A stretch of 5,959 nucleotides of DNA, taken from contig MIBK01000229.1 in the NCBI GenBank assembly GCA_001829505.1, positions 5,533 to 11,491 of the forward strand, in the 5' to 3' direction. This DNA comes from Spirochaetes bacterium RBG_16_67_19. Lineage in GTDB: Bacteria; Spirochaetota; Spirochaetia; SZUA-6; DRHE01. Positions within the stretch are counted from its first letter, which is position 1. Each line of letters begins with the position of its first letter. This document shows positions 5,047-5,959 of the stretch, piece by piece. A program made the translations under genes and the position numbers. The notes under the pieces are model-generated. The model was not told the DNA's origin and did no database searches. It was given only the letters and a program-made list of their open reading frames with translations.

Positions 5047-5959
5047 TTAGAATAGCTGCGCTATGGTGGCCTGGACGCCCTTGATGGCCTCCGGGTGGGC
5101 CATGATCAGGATGTCCGCGCCGGCCTGCAGGTACACCGCGCCGCAGGCGGCCTCCCACATCGGGCCCCTCTTGGCCAGTTTGCCCCAGCCGGGCAGCACG
5201 TCCTCGTCCACCACGGCTTCCTTGATCCGGTACACCTCCCCGCCCACGTCGCAGATCTGGGGCATGGCCATGAGCTTGTCGCCCTTCAGCCCGGCGACGC
5301 GCGCCCGCTCCAGGATCGTGTACACGTAGTCGAAGCCGTAGCCCAAGGCCGCGGTGGTCTGGAAGGACACCACGTCTTTCAGGTCGTAGCCGGCGTCTTG
5401 AAGAAGGATGTTGATCTGCTTGCCCAGGTTGATGTCCACGGGGGCCTGGGCGATGATCTTGTGCTTGTCGGACTTGCAGATCGCCACCACCGTGCGGTAG
5501 TTGGCCTCCTTGGCCGAGCCGATCAGGCAGTTCTCGCCCTTGGCCGCCTGGGAGCACTCGGGCAGCACCAGGTTGTCCTTCTCGTCGGCGCCGCAGCCCC
5601 AGATGATCAGGGGCACATCGACCGCCTTCAGCACGTCCTGGACTACCTTGGCGCAGTGGGCCGGGTCCAGATTCTTGCCGGCCGGGTCGGCGCCGAGCAT
5701 CTTCAGGCTGATCAGGTCGACCTTGTACTGCTGGACGCACTTCTGGGCCCATTCCACCGGCGAGCCGATCTCCTTGCCGATGGCCCCAGCGAGCATGTCC
5801 GGCCAGTCGGGGGGCACGTCGGACACGTACCCGGCGATGACCGGCTTGTTGGGGATGGAGCCCTCGAAGGTCAGGAAGGGCAGCGTGGTCTGGCCCCCCA
5901 CGGTGACCGTCCTGGCCCGCGTCCCCCCCTCGGCCTTGGTGGCCCCGATGGTCACCGTG
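5047..5959 (-). CDS. acsD: Corrinoid/iron-sulfur protein small subunit (acetyl-CoA decarbonylase/synthase delta), 5' end outside window
   Basis: The visible 304 codons match the small subunit of the corrinoid/iron-sulfur protein. This TIM-barrel subunit pairs with AcsC and helps hold the cobalamin that carries the methyl group to acetyl-CoA synthase. Family signatures run in order: GATKAEGGTRARTVTVGG with LPF near the N-terminus, then PNKPVIAGYVSD, DWPDML, DLISLKMLGADP, LIIWGCGADEKDN, DINLGKQINILL, AALGYGFDYVYTI, GDKLMAMPQICDVGGE, PGWGK and HPEAIKG. A GTG at 5953-5955 could be taken as the start, but the reading frame is open to the window edge. In the Moorella protein about 17 residues precede the matching GATK segment, so the true start is probably about 15 codons beyond 5959 and the gene is partial here. 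The stop TAA (5047-5049) overlaps the acsE ribosome site. Upstream neighbours are probably other acs genes, which the window does not show. Confidence 0.95.
   Translation of the reverse strand, partial: TVTIGATKAEGGTRARTVTVGGQTTLPFLTFEGSIPNKPVIAGYVSDVPPDWPDMLAGAIGKEIGSPVEWAQKCVQQYKVDLISLKMLGADPAGKNLDPAHCAKVVQDVLKAVDVPLIIWGCGADEKDNLVLPECSQAAKGENCLIGSAKEANYRTVVAICKSDKHKIIAQAPVDINLGKQINILLQDAGYDLKDVVSFQTTAALGYGFDYVYTILERARVAGLKGDKLMAMPQICDVGGEVYRIKEAVVDEDVLPGWGKLAKRGPMWEAACGAVYLQAGADILIMAHPEAIKGVQATIAQLF

Noticed and set aside
5953..5955. GTG as the true acsD start
   Set aside because: The frame is open to the window edge and the family has further N-terminal residues, so the start is most likely outside the window.
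1..5959. CRISPR array, tRNA, rRNA, transposase or riboswitch
   Set aside because: Reading both strands gave no regularly spaced repeats, no cloverleaf or rRNA motifs, no transposase domains and no recognisable aptamer.

Overview
The window looks like chromosomal DNA from an anaerobic bacterium that uses the Wood-Ljungdahl (reductive acetyl-CoA) pathway. Its right end carries genes for the corrinoid/iron-sulfur protein small subunit (acsD) and its methyltetrahydrofolate methyltransferase (acsE). The coding DNA is GC-rich. The CUT1-type ABC importer, the non-canonical M24 enzyme and the HicB-like antitoxin occur in many phyla. They do not fix the organism beyond a probable acetogen-like, sulfate-reducing or uncultivated anaerobic lineage.

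Layout, left to right. (1) Positions 1-3568 hold a compact minus-strand operon, read right to left. It has a sigma70-type promoter (3540-3568), a perfect 14-bp palindromic operator over the predicted transcription start (3521-3534), an M24/creatinase-family hydrolase gene, a MalG-type permease gene (TTG start) and a sugar-type solute-binding protein gene. It closes with a strong hairpin at 1-31. The operon has no second (MalF-type) permease and no ATPase gene. (2) Positions 3569-4238 form a less GC-rich divergent intergenic stretch. It carries a plus-strand HicB-like antitoxin whose C-terminus appears frameshifted, followed by what may be the last codons of a deleted hicA. (3) Positions 4239-5959 hold the minus-strand acsD-acsE pair. 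It enters from beyond the right edge and ends in a perfect 12-bp stem-loop whose loop contains the acsE stop codon.

How the genes work together. AcsE moves the methyl group of methyl-tetrahydrofolate to the cobalamin of the corrinoid/iron-sulfur protein, of which AcsD is the small subunit. That protein hands the methyl to acetyl-CoA synthase. In the left operon, the binding protein and permease should import a small organic solute and the M24-like protein may process it in the cytoplasm. The palindrome suggests repression relieved by that solute or a derivative. The metal site of the M24 protein is incomplete, so a plain Xaa-Pro peptidase role is unlikely. The substrate cannot be read from the sequence.

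The most interesting items are the substituted M24 protein in a regulated importer operon, the importer with only one permease, and the broken hicBA-like scar between the two operons. I see no convincing wholly new system.
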